The notes beneath the pieces are model-generated. The model worked only from the letters and a program-made list of their open reading frames with translations, was not told the origin of the DNA and did no database searches. 64,000 nucleotides of DNA from Ligustrum vulgare (Eukaryota > Streptophyta > Magnoliopsida > Lamiales > Oleaceae), in assembly GCA_963555705.1 (NCBI GenBank), contig OY743172.1, positions 17,669,446 to 17,733,445 of the forward strand, in the 5' to 3' direction. Every line of letters starts with the position of its first letter. The first letter of the stretch is position 1. This document shows, piece after piece, positions 45,861 to 57,231 of this stretch. A program made the translations under genes and the position numbers.

Positions 45861-45968
45861 CCTGGCTTGTTGTACCCCGCCCTACTGCAGTGGGGACCCC
45901 TTCACAAGAGAACCCTCTCTTGTGAGGGGGCGGTACCCTCCGCACACGGGCTACAACAAGTATTTTTC
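45861..45968 (+). mobile_element. GC-rich SINE-like islet (114 bp with its 6-bp left part at 40090-40095)
   Basis: Removing the Gypsy element rejoins CCCGGG (40090-40095) to CCTGGCTTGTTGTACCCC and onward. The whole insert is flanked by the 7-bp repeat TTATAAG (40083-40089, 45969-45975) and ends TATTTTTC, a T-rich tail. Inside are a perfect hairpin CACAAGAGA-accc-TCTCTTGTG (with GAGG flanks) and inverted words CTTGTTGTA / TACAACAAG. It is far more GC-rich than its surroundings. A short target repeat and T-rich tail suggest a SINE; the inverted words would also fit a small foldback element. Confidence 0.5.
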
Positions 45969-45975
45969 TTATAAG

Positions 45976-46467
45976 TTTTCCTTAATTATTATAATAATTA
46001 ACAGCTGGCTCCTAATGTTAACAATAAGTAAAAATGAGTTTTCAACTTTAAGATCTCAACAACGTCACCCTCAACTCACCCTTCGTTAAATGTAATAGAG
46101 AAACAGGGATGACAAAAAGCCTCGCTCTACCAAGATTTCGAATAAGACGTGGATTTGAATAGGAGAAAAGAACACGATCTCTCAACTCTCGCAAACTTTT
46201 TTCCTTTGTTTCTATATTTTTGTATTTAAATAGTTTTCAAAAAAATATTAAAATGTAAATAAGAAAATAGGGAAACAAGACGGAATGAAGATATTTTCAT
46301 AAAATATAGAAAATGAAAGTTCATATATTTGATATCTTTCTTTCTTAATAAGATCTCAATTTCAACAATGATTTCATCGGATATCTTATAATTAGACTCC
46401 TTTTTTTCCCTTTTTTTTTTTCAACGCGAATCTTAATTAGATTCAGACATGCTATACTTATTAGTTA
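45976..46467. other. Intergenic, AT-rich, no gene seen
   Basis: Short stretch between the Gypsy/islet insertion and Helitron 2. Nothing recognised. Confidence 0.5.
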
Positions 46468-47993
46468 CTAGTATATACCCGTGCGATGCACGGATGACAC
46501 TATATATTTGTTTGCAATGGGAAGTGATAAACAAAATGGCATAATAAAGTGATGAACAAAAAGTAATATAATTGGACGTTGGTAATCAATATTTAAGTTC
46601 GGTAGATTGACAAAATCAAACTAAGTTTGAAAAATTTCTTAAAAAAAACATTTGTAGTGAAACTTGTTGGATTAGAAATCATTGAGGGGCATCTAAAAGA
46701 AATTATTCTAACATACCATCTCAAAATTCAGTAAAGAAATTCATGAATTAGAAATACATCTCCAAATCTAAAAGAACTACAATCCCATTGTGCAAGTAAA
46801 ACCAAAATATTGAGGAGCATCTAACATACCACAATTTCTTCTAGCTCCTCCTTGACCTCATTAACACCAGCAACATGAGCAAAGTAACAGTTTCCTCTTG
46901 TTCAGACACTTTGACTCCACTGGAACCTCCAGTCTTGCGATTTATAAGTTTTCTTGGTGAATTTTGTGTAGTGCAAACAATTACATGTACCACTAAAATA
47001 ATAAGTATAACCCACGGGAAACACTGCTCCCAACATCATTATGGCTGCTCCGATCAAGTATCGAGAGTACGTTTGGCGGCTCCACCTCGATCAATACCTC
47101 TCATCAACTACTTCGCCATCTAAAAGAAACTTGTTTAATTTTACAAAGACACAGCCCATAATATAGATGACCACAGAGGATGATTATAGTATCTTCCCAA
47201 ATACAAATGCTGAACAACATCATTCTGCATACATGCAAAATATAATTCTCATTAATTGAAACCAAAACAGTTTATAATACTCATAAATAATTTCCAACGG
47301 TAATATTTTATTCAAATTATCAGTCTGGTACTACCCACATTCTAAAACCAAAATTTCCCAATAAGTCCAGGAAGCAAATTACTAAAAAAAAGGGGCATAT
47401 TTTGATATATATATACTTACATCAGAATCCATATTTATATCTGGGCAGCACATAAACATCCAATACAAAGCTAAAAAAATAAAAATAAATAAATAAGAGA
47501 GATTTTTTGAAATAATGTTCTTTGAAGTTGACTCCAATCCTGTGTTCTTCCAAGACATTTTGTTCTCTTCTTAATTCAAGCAATACCCATTTGTAATTAC
47601 CTAATGATATGAGTAGAGCATATTCTCTCTATTATAAAGAAATCATTTAGGAACAAATTAAGCAGTCTTATTTCACAATGAACACACAATTATATCCTTC
47701 TAAACACTTTGCTTAACTAAAGTAAATGCTAATAAACAACAATAGTTTGGTGTCATTCACCATTGAATTTTAAATTATTTATCTAGTTCAATGACCTACA
47801 TCCAACCTACATATCGTCTAATTCTCAAAACACTATTTCAATGAAATATGTCTAAACAAAGCTCTGTGTCTGGGATCTAGTTAAATAAATGAATCGAAAA
47901 TTGATTGTAGATTTGTAATCCTAGATAGCTTTAAGTATATGCAGATACACCAACAATTAAAAAATAATATAGCCCGTGAAAAGTGGGTACAAG

Positions 47994-48102
47994 TATATAG
48001 AATGCTTAAATTATAACAGTTCCAAATTATTCTTTCGTGCAACGCACGGGTGTGATACGTATACATATATATAGAATGCTTAAATTATGACAGTTCCAGA
48101 TT
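47994..48102. repeat. 35-bp direct repeat around a second Helitron-type hairpin
   Basis: Copies at 47994-48028 and 48068-48102 (TATATAGAATGCTTAAATTA..., two mismatches) flank a 39-bp segment containing CGTGCAACGCACGGG. This resembles the terminal hairpin of the host Helitron but lacks a nearby CTAG. Confidence 0.65.
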
Positions 48103-49605
48103 GCTGATTGCAATGTAACTCATTATCATTCTACGGAACATCTCCAATACTCTCACAAGTGAGTTTATATCCAAAATTTTCTTGTCGGGAATTAGGATCA
48201 AGAAAATTTCCAGTTCCTATCTACATAAAATCAAAACAATCACATGTAATAGATTTGCTAGATTCTTAAAGTCATCATTTTGCACACTGCAGCAGAGGGT
48301 TTTGATTCTTTATAAACAAATCTAAGAAATTACAGATTTGATTGAAGCAAGAAATTCTATTTTTCTTTGGTCTGAACTTCATTGAATAGAGCACGATCAT
48401 CATCTTTCTCTCGACAGAGAATCAAGTTCTCAAGACTATCCTCTCTTGTGATTCCCAGCCCTCGGCCCTCTTTTGATATTTGCATCGTTGCTCACTCATT
48501 ACTACACTTTTGCTAAAAATAATACACAATAAGGAGATGCTAGCCATTCTAGAAATCAAAATCTAAATAACATAATGCTATATAAATTTATAATTTACAT
48601 TATATTCTGAAAATCAAATAACATTATAAAAATCAAATAATCTAATATCTAAATCACAAATTCAAAATAATCTAAAAATAAAAAAACCAGAAATAAGAAG
48701 GAAAGAATTACAGTCAAGGGCGAGAAAACGGGTGATTCATCTGTACCCTACCCTGAATTAAGATGAATGATCAGAAAGCATCCAGAAGTAAAAAAAGATC
48801 AATATAGCCTACCATAGAAATTAATGAATGACAATATTTGTAAGCAATACATTGTTTTACAGAAGCACTACATTCTTCATCAGATATAAAGAGCACTTAA
48901 TTGATCACAAAATAAAAGACCTGGCAGAAAGAAAATATCTTAACAGTAAAAAGATTGCAGTACAATAAGAAATGAAACAGGGTTGCTTTAGTTCGACCGT
49001 TACCTAGTTTACAAAGGACAGATACAATGACTTGTTAAATGTCCTGTAGAATAGAGAAGATTGATAAATTATAGATTTAGGACTAAGATGTGTGTTTCTT
49101 GGTATCCATAAGCTGAGACCTCCTTGATATTACACGCTTGAAAAATTTTGCTTCAGTAATAGCTCATAGGAAATATCATGCATTCAGATCACTATTGCAC
49201 TCTATCTTAATTTTGTACATTACTTCATGCACAAATATATAAAATAAACAATGAAAATGGAGTGTTCTTCCGACATACGAAATTCTTCCAATAATTCCAA
49301 GCCTAATCTTTTCAAAAAAGCACATATAGTACTTTTGTGTTTCTGAGCCAAAGTTCTAGCACAAGAATGGATTGTGTTGAAGACATAAGATAAAATTTAT
49401 CATATTTCAACACGAACTATTAGACGATGCCACAAGTTCGGAACAATTAAAGTGATTGTTGTACATTTACCACTTAAAATAAAATAATTTCCCAAATAAA
49501 TGTGATGTTAAACACACTAATGCCATAAAAATTTTACAGCGGACATGACAAGATAGAACATTTTCACAAATATAAGATAATAAGATAAAGAAAATGAAAT
49601 TTTAC

Positions 49606-49832
49606 CCAAGATATCTCAACAACTTGAAGCTAAGCCGAGTAATTAAATAAGTATCAGATGCAGCCCTCCCCATATTATCCTGTCGAAAAGAATGGCGGTG
49701 GCTACCAGGGACGGTCGAAAGGCAGGTGTCACTGGAAATCCTCCTCTGCTGATACGAATTTGAATTGGCAGAGGAAGTGGGTGAAATTTTGGTGAAACTC
49801 AAGGTTCTTGAAATTAAGGATTTGGTCTCCAT
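49606..49832 (-). pseudogene. ICME: Captured fragment of isoprenylcysteine alpha-carbonyl methylesterase (ICME), first exon
   Basis: The minus strand reads METKSLISRTLSFTKISPTS, then SANSNSYQQRRISSDTCLST, and RHSFRQDNMGRAASDTYLIT followed by RLSFKLLRYLG. The last part matches the conserved N-terminal region of plant ICME and ICME-like proteins (GHAA.ETYL.T.L..KLLRYLGVGYRW). The exon ends exactly there, at a GG|GTAAAA donor (49606/49605). The esterase domain with the GXSXG motif is absent. ICME hydrolyses the methyl ester of prenylated cysteines at the ER and down-regulates ABA signalling in Arabidopsis. This piece lies in the same orientation as Helitron 2 and is a captured gene fragment, not a gene. 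Confidence 0.7.
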
Positions 49833-50815
49833 TTTACCATCATCCTCAAACGATGAACACCAAAGGCATGAACGAAACACACCTCTGTTATGAGCTTGAA
49901 GGGCTTTTGAGTGGTTGCTTTAAGCTGCCTTATCTCACGTCTTCTTTCAAAGGTTCCAAATGATTCGAAGCTCGGCAGAATTTGGAAAATAGGTATGATA
50001 ACCTAAATGAGGAACAATTTTTCTCAAATAAATAGAAGTATGGAAAACAAATTCTCACTTTTCTTTTGCTTCTTCGACCATCAACAGAAATTTTACTTGA
50101 AATGCTGAAGCTTTAAAGTTAAAGAAAGAACACATTTCAGAAACAACATAAAAGTTAAAACCATTTACCAACTATTTGATTATGTGAAAAAATCAACATA
50201 GAAGCTGTCAAGTGTTAACCACAAACCTTCCTTGGCTGATGTCTAGTGAAGAAAAATGGTGTGAAACTGAATCCAAATCTAAGCTCGATTTCTTTTGCTT
50301 TCTGGACCACCAACATAAATTTTACACCAAAATGTTGAAGCTTCAAAGTTAAGAGGAATGGTGTCTAGTGAAGAAGAGCGGTGGCCGACGACAATCGGCA
50401 AGATTTATGACCAGTTGAGCTGAACGAAACCGACTGGATTTACCATAGATGAAGTCGATGGCAAAAGAGAAGAGAAGAGCCGCTCTCTCCTGAACCCTAG
50501 TTTTTGACTGAAGAATTCTTTACAACGTTGACGGGCAGGATTTTTTGGACATTTTTTCTTTCTTTCTTTTTTTTTTTTTTTTTTTTTTTTTTGGCTGATG
50601 AGCGGGAATTCATGGACGGGAAATCATCTCCCAACTCTTCTACTATTATATATTAAATAGATTAGGAGAATTCAAGTATTCTCTTCCAAATTCAGGATAT
50701 AATTTCGATATGTTTTAATTTTTGTTTCTTTTAAAAGATACATGAGAGAAACAATCAACTTATTTATATTGGAAGAATCCATTAGAAACATAATTCATAC
50801 AAACTGACTTTTAAA

Positions 50816-50974
50816 TGACACTTGTTTGTTAAAAATTTTTTGTTTAAAAATATGTTTTCGAGGTAAAATATGTGATTGAAAAGTGGAGAAAGAAAATATG
50901 TATGGTTAAAAAGTTGTTTGGAAAATAATGTAGAAAAAAACTTATTTTTAAACAAGTTTATCAAACAGAGGAAA
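50816..50974. mobile_element. Tourist-like MITE (family B)
   Basis: The left end has CTTGTTTGTTAAA and the right end TTTATCAAACAGAGG. The interior holds GATTGAAAAGTGGAGAAAGAAAAT, the reverse complement of the interior of the copy at 38512-38672. Exact boundaries and target duplication are unclear. Confidence 0.55.
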
Positions 50975-51147
50975 ATGTCGTTTGGAATATATTTTCGAGT
51001 TAGTTGAGAACTCATAGTTCTGTTTGGTGCATTTAAAATGTTGAATTAAAATGGTCGTCGTTAGTGAGTGGTAAATTATTTTATAAACATCACATTTTTT
51101 AAACCACTTTTTAATCAAATATATTTTTCAAAATCACTTTTTAACCA

Positions 51148-52429
51148 TGTTACGATCATACCTAAATGAACTTGACACGTCATCCAAAAAAGACACATGT
51201 GGGCCCACAAATATCCATTCATCTTCAGGAACCACAAAATCGCATTCAATCTTATAGGACTCATCACTCAGGCAACATGCTGGAGTACTAAAACTCTCTC
51301 ATCATACATAATGTTGGATTGGAACCATTCGGAGTCCATGCTTCAAAAAGGTGACGAGACTGATCGGTGTGTCAAAGAGGTGTGACCCTTCTGCAAGTTG
51401 CAGCTTGATGTGACAATGTCTTCAAGAGATGTGACAGCAGTTGTGATGCGAACCCTTTAGTGTTTGGATAAAAAATTCTTACAACAATTTTATATCAAAC
51501 CCAAGAAAGCTAAAATGGTAAGGATATGATGAATCTTGACCCAAGCTCACCATAACCAAAATTTTAAGGAAAATAAAGTTGAAGAACTTTCAAGAATAGT
51601 TAAAAGATAAGAAAATGGTTTACCTTTCCAAATACTCTCAAAGAGACCTCTCAAGTTCAAGCTTCAAAGTTGGGACTGGGGTTTGAGTTGTGTTAAGTAT
51701 ATACAGTACAAAATATTTGGGTTATAAATGAAAATGGATTTACACAGCAAAAATCGCGCATTCTACCTTTCGTATAACTGCGCGGCCGAGTGGTTCAAGG
51801 GGCGCGCGACCTCGTGGTTCATGTATGAACAGTAACCCCAACATTCTACCAATCATCCATCCAATTGGCGCGCGCGGACGCGTGGGCTTACAGCTAGCCT
51901 TCTTCTTCAATTTTGATGCAAAGGACTTTGGCTTCGAGTTCATCTCCTAATTGGGCTCAACTCCATAATTTATGAATGAGTCCTCCCATAGATTCTTGAA
52001 ACTCTTTGACCTTGGATCTTATCATGGGTCCCACCAGCATGCATAACGAGGGTTGACTTCCTTGGTTCTCATCAAACTATAACCCTATAGTAGGTGGTAA
52101 TGATTTTTACTAAGGGAATGATTTACCTCATGAATGGTTATGGACCTACTATGTGAAGGTTAACACATGTCACAATCTTAAGAAACAACTCATACTATAA
52201 ATAAATCACATTTACCTTCAAGTAAAAGGTTAGTAACACAATGAGTATATTTACACACTTACATTTCTCGCATCTAAATTATATTTACTAACAATGAGTC
52301 CTGACTCGAGTGTTGGAATGCAAACGGGAGCCACCGTGACCCCCGTTGCATACTGACTATTTGTCTAAGTACACAGGAAGTCCACGTGTTCATGTTGATC
52401 GGATGTCCCACCAAATTTTATGGTCAACA
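51148..52429 (+). mobile_element. Solo LTR, 1282 bp
   Basis: It begins TGTTACGATC and ends ATGGTCAACA. A perfect 5-bp target duplication AACCA lies at 51143-51147 and 52430-52434, and there is no internal element. A TATA box (CTATAAATA, near 52194), a leader and the CTGACT..AG.GTTGGA segment near 52300 mark U3-R-U5 order on the plus strand. A solo LTR is what remains after recombination between the two LTRs of one element. Its 3' ~250 bp match 2213-2497. Confidence 0.85.
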
Positions 52430-52767
52430 AACCACATGTTGTATCTAAAAAAAGAAGAAAAAAAAATCAAATTCCATTTATAAACAAAAATAAATCGTCA
52501 AACTGAGGCTTATTAGAAAAGTCTATTTTTCTCATAAAAGATGAAAATCTAGGTTTAAAGTTTGAAACTAGATTTTTTTTAAAAAAAATCCAAAGGAGTA
52601 TTCAAATTTATCTACAAGCTAAACATCACCACCAGAATCCGCGTGAAAGAAGCATAAGATTGGTGCGTTTGATTATTGGCTACTTTCAATCCAATGAAAT
52701 GACTACAAGTGTCAACCGTGGGTAGACTTTATCTAGACGCGTGGCAGGTGTTGAGATATCTTGCTTT

Positions 52768-53095
52768 TAGTGTTGGCAATGGATCCGCCCGCCCCCGAAT
52801 TTTTTTTTTGTTCATCTGGATCCTCGCTTGCGATCCGTCATTTCTCGGGTCGGGTTGGAGTTGATTGAGTTCGGGATGGGGCGGATCGCCTCCTTGATCC
52901 GCGGGTGAATCCGTCAACAAATTATTTTTTTTTAAATATAATTTAAACTAAATCTTTAAAAAAAATTAATTTTTTATTAAATTTTATTATTTTAATTTAA
53001 ATGGGCGCGGATCGGTTCCGATCCGCCCCGATCCGTGGATCAGGGTTTATTTTTTTATCGAATCGACAAATTGAATTTTTTTTTTTGCCATCTCT
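52768..53095. mobile_element. Possible hAT-type MITE
   Basis: The ends TAGTGTTGGCAA and TTGCCATCTCTA are inverted repeats with two mismatches. The interior is rich in self-complementary GGATCCG/CGGATC words (GCGGATCGG, CCGATCCGC), like other plant hAT MITEs. No 8-bp target duplication is visible. Confidence 0.45.
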
Positions 53096-53132
53096 AAGAT
53101 AAATAACACAAAAATATATCAATAACAGATAA

Positions 53133-53255
53133 ATGACTCGTTGGTGGAAATAAGGAAAATATAAGGATATAATGGTCGATTATTATTGAACTTTGTATCG
53201 ATAGTACAAGGGTCCGTCCTTTTAATAGGAGAAGAACGAGACTATCTGCCATATA

Positions 53256-53292
<37 letters not shown>

Positions 53293-54880
53293 TATTACAA
53301 TATATTCACTATAATATAAATATAATACACAAAATATATGTTAATATATTCTATCAACACCCCCCCCCCCCCCAATAAAAAAAAAAAACTGAAGATGAGA
53401 GCGAAGATGCCGCTTCGGGTTGCAAACCAAATCAGGATAACGTCTAGGAGGATGTTCCTGGTAAACATGTCAGCAATTTGATCAATAGAAAAAACATGAC
53501 GCAATTGAAACGTACGTTGCCTGAGGTGATGACGGATGAACTGAAAATCTATCTCAATGTGTTTCATGTACTCATGAAAAATTGTGGACAATCTGAATAG
53601 CATTAGTATTGTCACTATGAATAGAAGAGCTACTAGTAAAGAAAACACCCATGTCTTGGAGTAATCATTGAATCCACAACAATTCAAAAGTGGTGTCAGC
53701 CATGGCGAGGTATTCAGATTTCATACTAGAACTAGAGACAACTGACTTTTTCTTATTTCTCCAAGAGATAAGAGATGTACCAAGAAGGAAGCAATAACCA
53801 GTAGTAGACCGATGATCAATGGGATCTCTTGCCCAATCAGAGTCAGAATATGCCTGAAGAGTCAATGTGAGTGGGCAGAAAAGTGAGTCTCATGATATAG
53901 AGTCCCATTTACACAACGAAGAATCCGAAGAACAATAACATAATGAGTAGAACGAGGAGAATGCATAAACTAACTAACCAAGACGATTGCATAAGAAATA
54001 TTAGGACGAGTCACTGTCAAGTAAAAGAGACTGCCAACCAACTGCCGATAAAAAGTGGCATTAGCTAAGAGTATTCTGTTGCCAGAAAGAAGCTTGACAT
54101 TTGTCCCTAAAGAGCTATCCACGAGTTTATTATCTATCAATTCAGAACAAGACAACTACTCGGACGCATACTTAGCTTGTGAAAGATAATAACCATAAAC
54201 CCAAGAAATATTTGAGCAAATCTAAATCCTTCATTTCAAACTGGTGACTAAGAAATTGTTAAAGTGCTTGGAAGCCAAGAAGATCATCACATTCACCTGT
54301 TATAACCACATCGTCAACATAAAGTAGAAGAAGGACAACATAAGATTTAGACCGTCGAATAAATAGAGCAGAATCATGTGCATTGGGAGTAAAGCCTTCG
54401 TGAGCCAACACGAAACTAAACTTGAAAAACTAAGCATGAGGAGACTGCCTGAGACCGTGAAGTGCCTTGAGAAGGTGGCAAACTTTCTTAGGAGGTTTGA
54501 GATAGACTTTTTCATCTAGATCATAGTTAAGAAATGCATTCTTAACATCATTTGAAACAGTTGTCAGTGTCGAATAGCTGTAACAGCAAGTAAAGATCTT
54601 TTGTAAGGCAAGTAGCAACTTCAAAAGTCTCCTCATAGTCAATACCATACTCTGAGTGAATCCTCGTGGCATGAGTCAGACTTTGTAATGTTCAACTGAC
54701 CCATCAGCTCGAGTCTTAAATTTGTACACCCACTTACATCACACTATAGACTTACAAGGAGGCCAATCAATCAAGTCACATGTATGAGTTTTGAGGAGAG
54801 CCTATAGTTCATCAGACATAGTCTTTGCCAAAGAGGGTCAGAATTGGGCTCGCGATAATTGCAAGTTTCATGAAGAGTGG
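53133..54880 (-). mobile_element. Copia remnant, 5'-truncated (RT to 3' LTR)
   Basis: On the minus strand, from right to left: a decayed RT with NDVKNAFLNYDLDEKVYLKP (54430-54672) and MLTMWL / LLYVDD-like debris near 54300; then RNase H with LQAYSDSDWARDPIDHRSTT and SEYLAMADTTFELLWIQ (53665-53865); then EIDFQFIRHHLRQ and DQIADMFTR (53400-53690). The 3' LTR-like end starts TGTTGATAG at 53359, just after a G-run polypurine tract (minus strand; C-run 53361-53373). No 5' LTR, gag or integrase was found. The LTR's far end (about 53133) is a guess. Confidence 0.7.
53262..53291. repeat. (GA)n microsatellite
   Basis: About 15 GA units, inside the LTR-like end of the Copia remnant. Confidence 0.9.
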
Positions 54881-55838
54881 CAGTAATAGAATAACAATGA
54901 TAAATGTTTATGAAATATGTAATTGAAAAATTGTAATTTCATAAAATAATTATAAGAAATAATTATTAATTTAACTTGAGTTTTAATAAAAAAAATATCT
55001 TTGTGGCTTCAATAGGATGGCTTAACTAACAAGATTATTATTATTATTATTAATATTAATATTTTTTAATATTTTGGTTGTATTTTTTGATATTGTTTAC
55101 TTTATTATATACCCTTATTTGATATAAGTTCACGTCAAAAATTGTCGATGACACGTAGTAATTTTCTTGTCAACATAGGTCGGTATTTTAAGTATATTTG
55201 AACAAGTAGTCATTGACAAAAGAGTAGAGGAAAAAGTCATTCGTTAAAATTATTTTGACAGCGTGTTTGTTCCTCAATTTGGCATATCTTACAATGACAC
55301 AAACATTTCTATTTATATACAAATATTTAGGGTTTACTGTAGATAAATGAATAAATTAAAGGGATTTTCACAATAATCAAGACAAATGATGTTGATAACT
55401 TACTATTTAAGCATAATTCACGAGATAGTGGGCCATCTGTGGCAATATTCTCTGTAAACTGTTAAGTGGGCGACGTGTGACAGATAATTTACCAGAATCA
55501 TGCTGCCCTAGGTAATCCACTTGCGTTTGAGATAGGTGTTTTCTGTACTCAATAGAGATCCCTTAGATCCATATGTTACCGAGGTAAATATTTCATCGAC
55601 TTAAGGAATACGTTGTTGTGAGATAATGTATGTAGGTCGGAGGTTGAACGTTGGACTGGGTCTTGTTCGAAAATTAAAGGACCTAAGATGGACCAAACCC
55701 ATTTCATTAGGAGCTTTATTTTAAGGATTGAACGTGTGTTGACAACAGATTCCGGACTGGGCCTTGACAAAGTTTCCTTATGTCAACAATATATATTAAT
55801 ATCAGGTTTTCAATATTTTTATAAAAGTTGATGAAATG
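54881..55838. other. Intergenic, possible LTR debris
   Basis: AT-rich. The right part (about 55440-55790) contains GTGGGCGACGTGTGACAG and ends TTGACAAAG..TATGTCAACA, which looks like an LTR terminus. No second copy or target duplication was found, so it is not called as an LTR. No gene seen. Confidence 0.4.
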
Positions 55839-56564
55839 CAGGGGCAGACCTGCATAGGGGCCCACCGGGCCACGTGCCACAGTAAAAATTAGACATCCTT
55901 TTTTTTTTTAAAAAAAAAAAAAATCTTCAATTAATTCTTGAGCATAGCCATTACCTGATTCCTTGAAATTATATTGAATTATTGTTAATTTATTTGCTCT
56001 CTGTCTATTAGAAATGGATATTTAGATTTTGGTGAATTGTGATTGAGATTTTGGAGTATTGAGAACTTGAGATTTGAGAAATTATTGTTTTATTTGAATT
56101 TTTGTTTGTTTGAGAATTTAGGACTAATATGTGTATACAATTATTTGTTTGTTTGTTTATATCAGTTATGGAAAAATATTTTAAATATAAATCCAAGTTT
56201 TCTTCTGATGAGCAAAGTAATGAAAATGAAGTTAGAGATGAAAGGGTTGAGGAACTTGGTGAAGAAACTAATGTTGAAATTGAAGATGTGTGTCAACGTC
56301 GGGGATAATGTTGGGGATGTTAGGAGTGACACCCTTGAATTTGATGTAGCAAATATTTAGAAGGATGTACTTAATATTGACAATGATGTGATTATGGAAC
56401 GATATCAAAGTATGAAAACGAGTAGAGAACAATTGTAATAAAATTTCAAATACTTTTTCATTTTTCGATCTTCTTCCTAAAAAAAAAATAATAATAATTG
56501 GAGGCAGCGCAAAAACACAAGTCCATTTGTGCTCCAATACTAAAAAAGTCTGCGTCCACCACTA
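55839..56564 (+). mobile_element. hAT derivative with the start of a transposase gene
   Basis: The ends CAGGGGCAGACCTGC and GTCTGCGTCCACCACTA are inverted repeats with mismatches. They are flanked by 8-bp target duplications ATGAAATG (55831-55838) and ATGAGATG (56565-56572), one mismatch. Inside, an ATG near 56168 gives MEKYFKYKSKFSSDEQSNEN, like the MERFFKRKS start of plant TTF/ZMYM1-type hAT transposases. It hits a stop after about 45 codons, and the rest of the transposase is deleted. Confidence 0.75.
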
Positions 56565-56828
56565 ATGAGATGTGTGATTAAAAAACTATAGACCCCATAA
56601 AATGTGGTTAAAATTATTTTTAGACTTTGAATTCAAATTTTAATCAAAACCATACTTGTCCCCCCCCCCCCCCCCCCCAACCAACCATATGTGATGTCAT
56701 ATAAAAATAAGAATAATATTATTTTTCATGAGTAGAGATGTACTCAGTTATTACATTTTTATTGAAAATTGACGAGGAATTTTATACAATCGAACACTTT
56801 TCCATTTTCAATGAATATGTATCAATTA

Positions 56829-57002
56829 GAGCTTGTTTGGTGAAGGTAAAATTTTTATCACAACTTTTCAAACTCAATCTCAACCATCTATTCTTAATCA
56901 AGTTCATCATTTTTTACTTTTCAAATATTTTTGAACTACGTATCCATAAAAAAATCAGAAAAACTACAAAAATCAAAAATTTTTAAATCATCAAACAGGC
57001 TC
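56829..57002. mobile_element. MITE with TTA duplication, 174 bp
   Basis: The ends GAGCTTGTTTGGTGAAG and CATCAAACAGGCTC are inverted repeats. The flanks are TTA at 56826-56828 and 57003-57005. It directly abuts the MITE at 57006-57231. Confidence 0.65.
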
Positions 57003-57005
57003 TTA

Positions 57006-57231
57006 GGATGCGTTTGATAACAATATTTTCCATGAAAAATGTCACATCCGAGAAAATATTTTCCTACTTTTCTTGTTTGATTGCAAATTGGAAATAAAAT
57101 TTGTTTTTCATGGTACAATTTCTTTAAGCATATTTTTGGTTAATTCTATGAAAAATGTTTTTCCATGTAGGTCGTAGTTTTTTATTTTTCAACTTTCATG
57201 AAAATTTTTTTTTCTTCACCTGTACGCAGCC
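57006..57231. mobile_element. Short family A MITE relative, 226 bp
   Basis: The ends GGATGCGTTTG and GTACGCAGCC are inverted repeats. The flanks are TTA at 57003-57005 and 57232-57234. The interior has TTTTCCATGAAAAAT palindromes like family A. It lies about 410 bp upstream of the F-box gene start. Confidence 0.65.

Larger units (their letters stand above)
46468..50661 (-). mobile_element. Non-autonomous Helitron, 4.2 kb (Helitron 2)
   Basis: Read on the minus strand it begins TCTATTTAATATATAATAGT (50661 down). It ends with hairpin CCGTGCATCGCACGGG, a spacer and CTAG (46471-46468), between A (50662 on the minus strand) and T (46467). The terminal hairpin is the same as in Helitron 1, and the first 100 bp share CTTCTACT/GGGAAATC-type words, so both belong to one family. 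No replicase/helicase ORF was found. It carries an ICME exon (49606-49832). Confidence 0.8.

Noticed and set aside
53295..53687. 130-codon frame that looks like a membrane protein
   Set aside because: It is Copia RNase H debris (EIDFQFIRHHLRQ, DQIADMFTR) running into the LTR; the hydrophobic C-terminus comes from AT-rich LTR sequence.
55440..55790. Another solo LTR ending in GTCAACA at about 55790
   Set aside because: The end looks right, but no start, target duplication or second copy was found.
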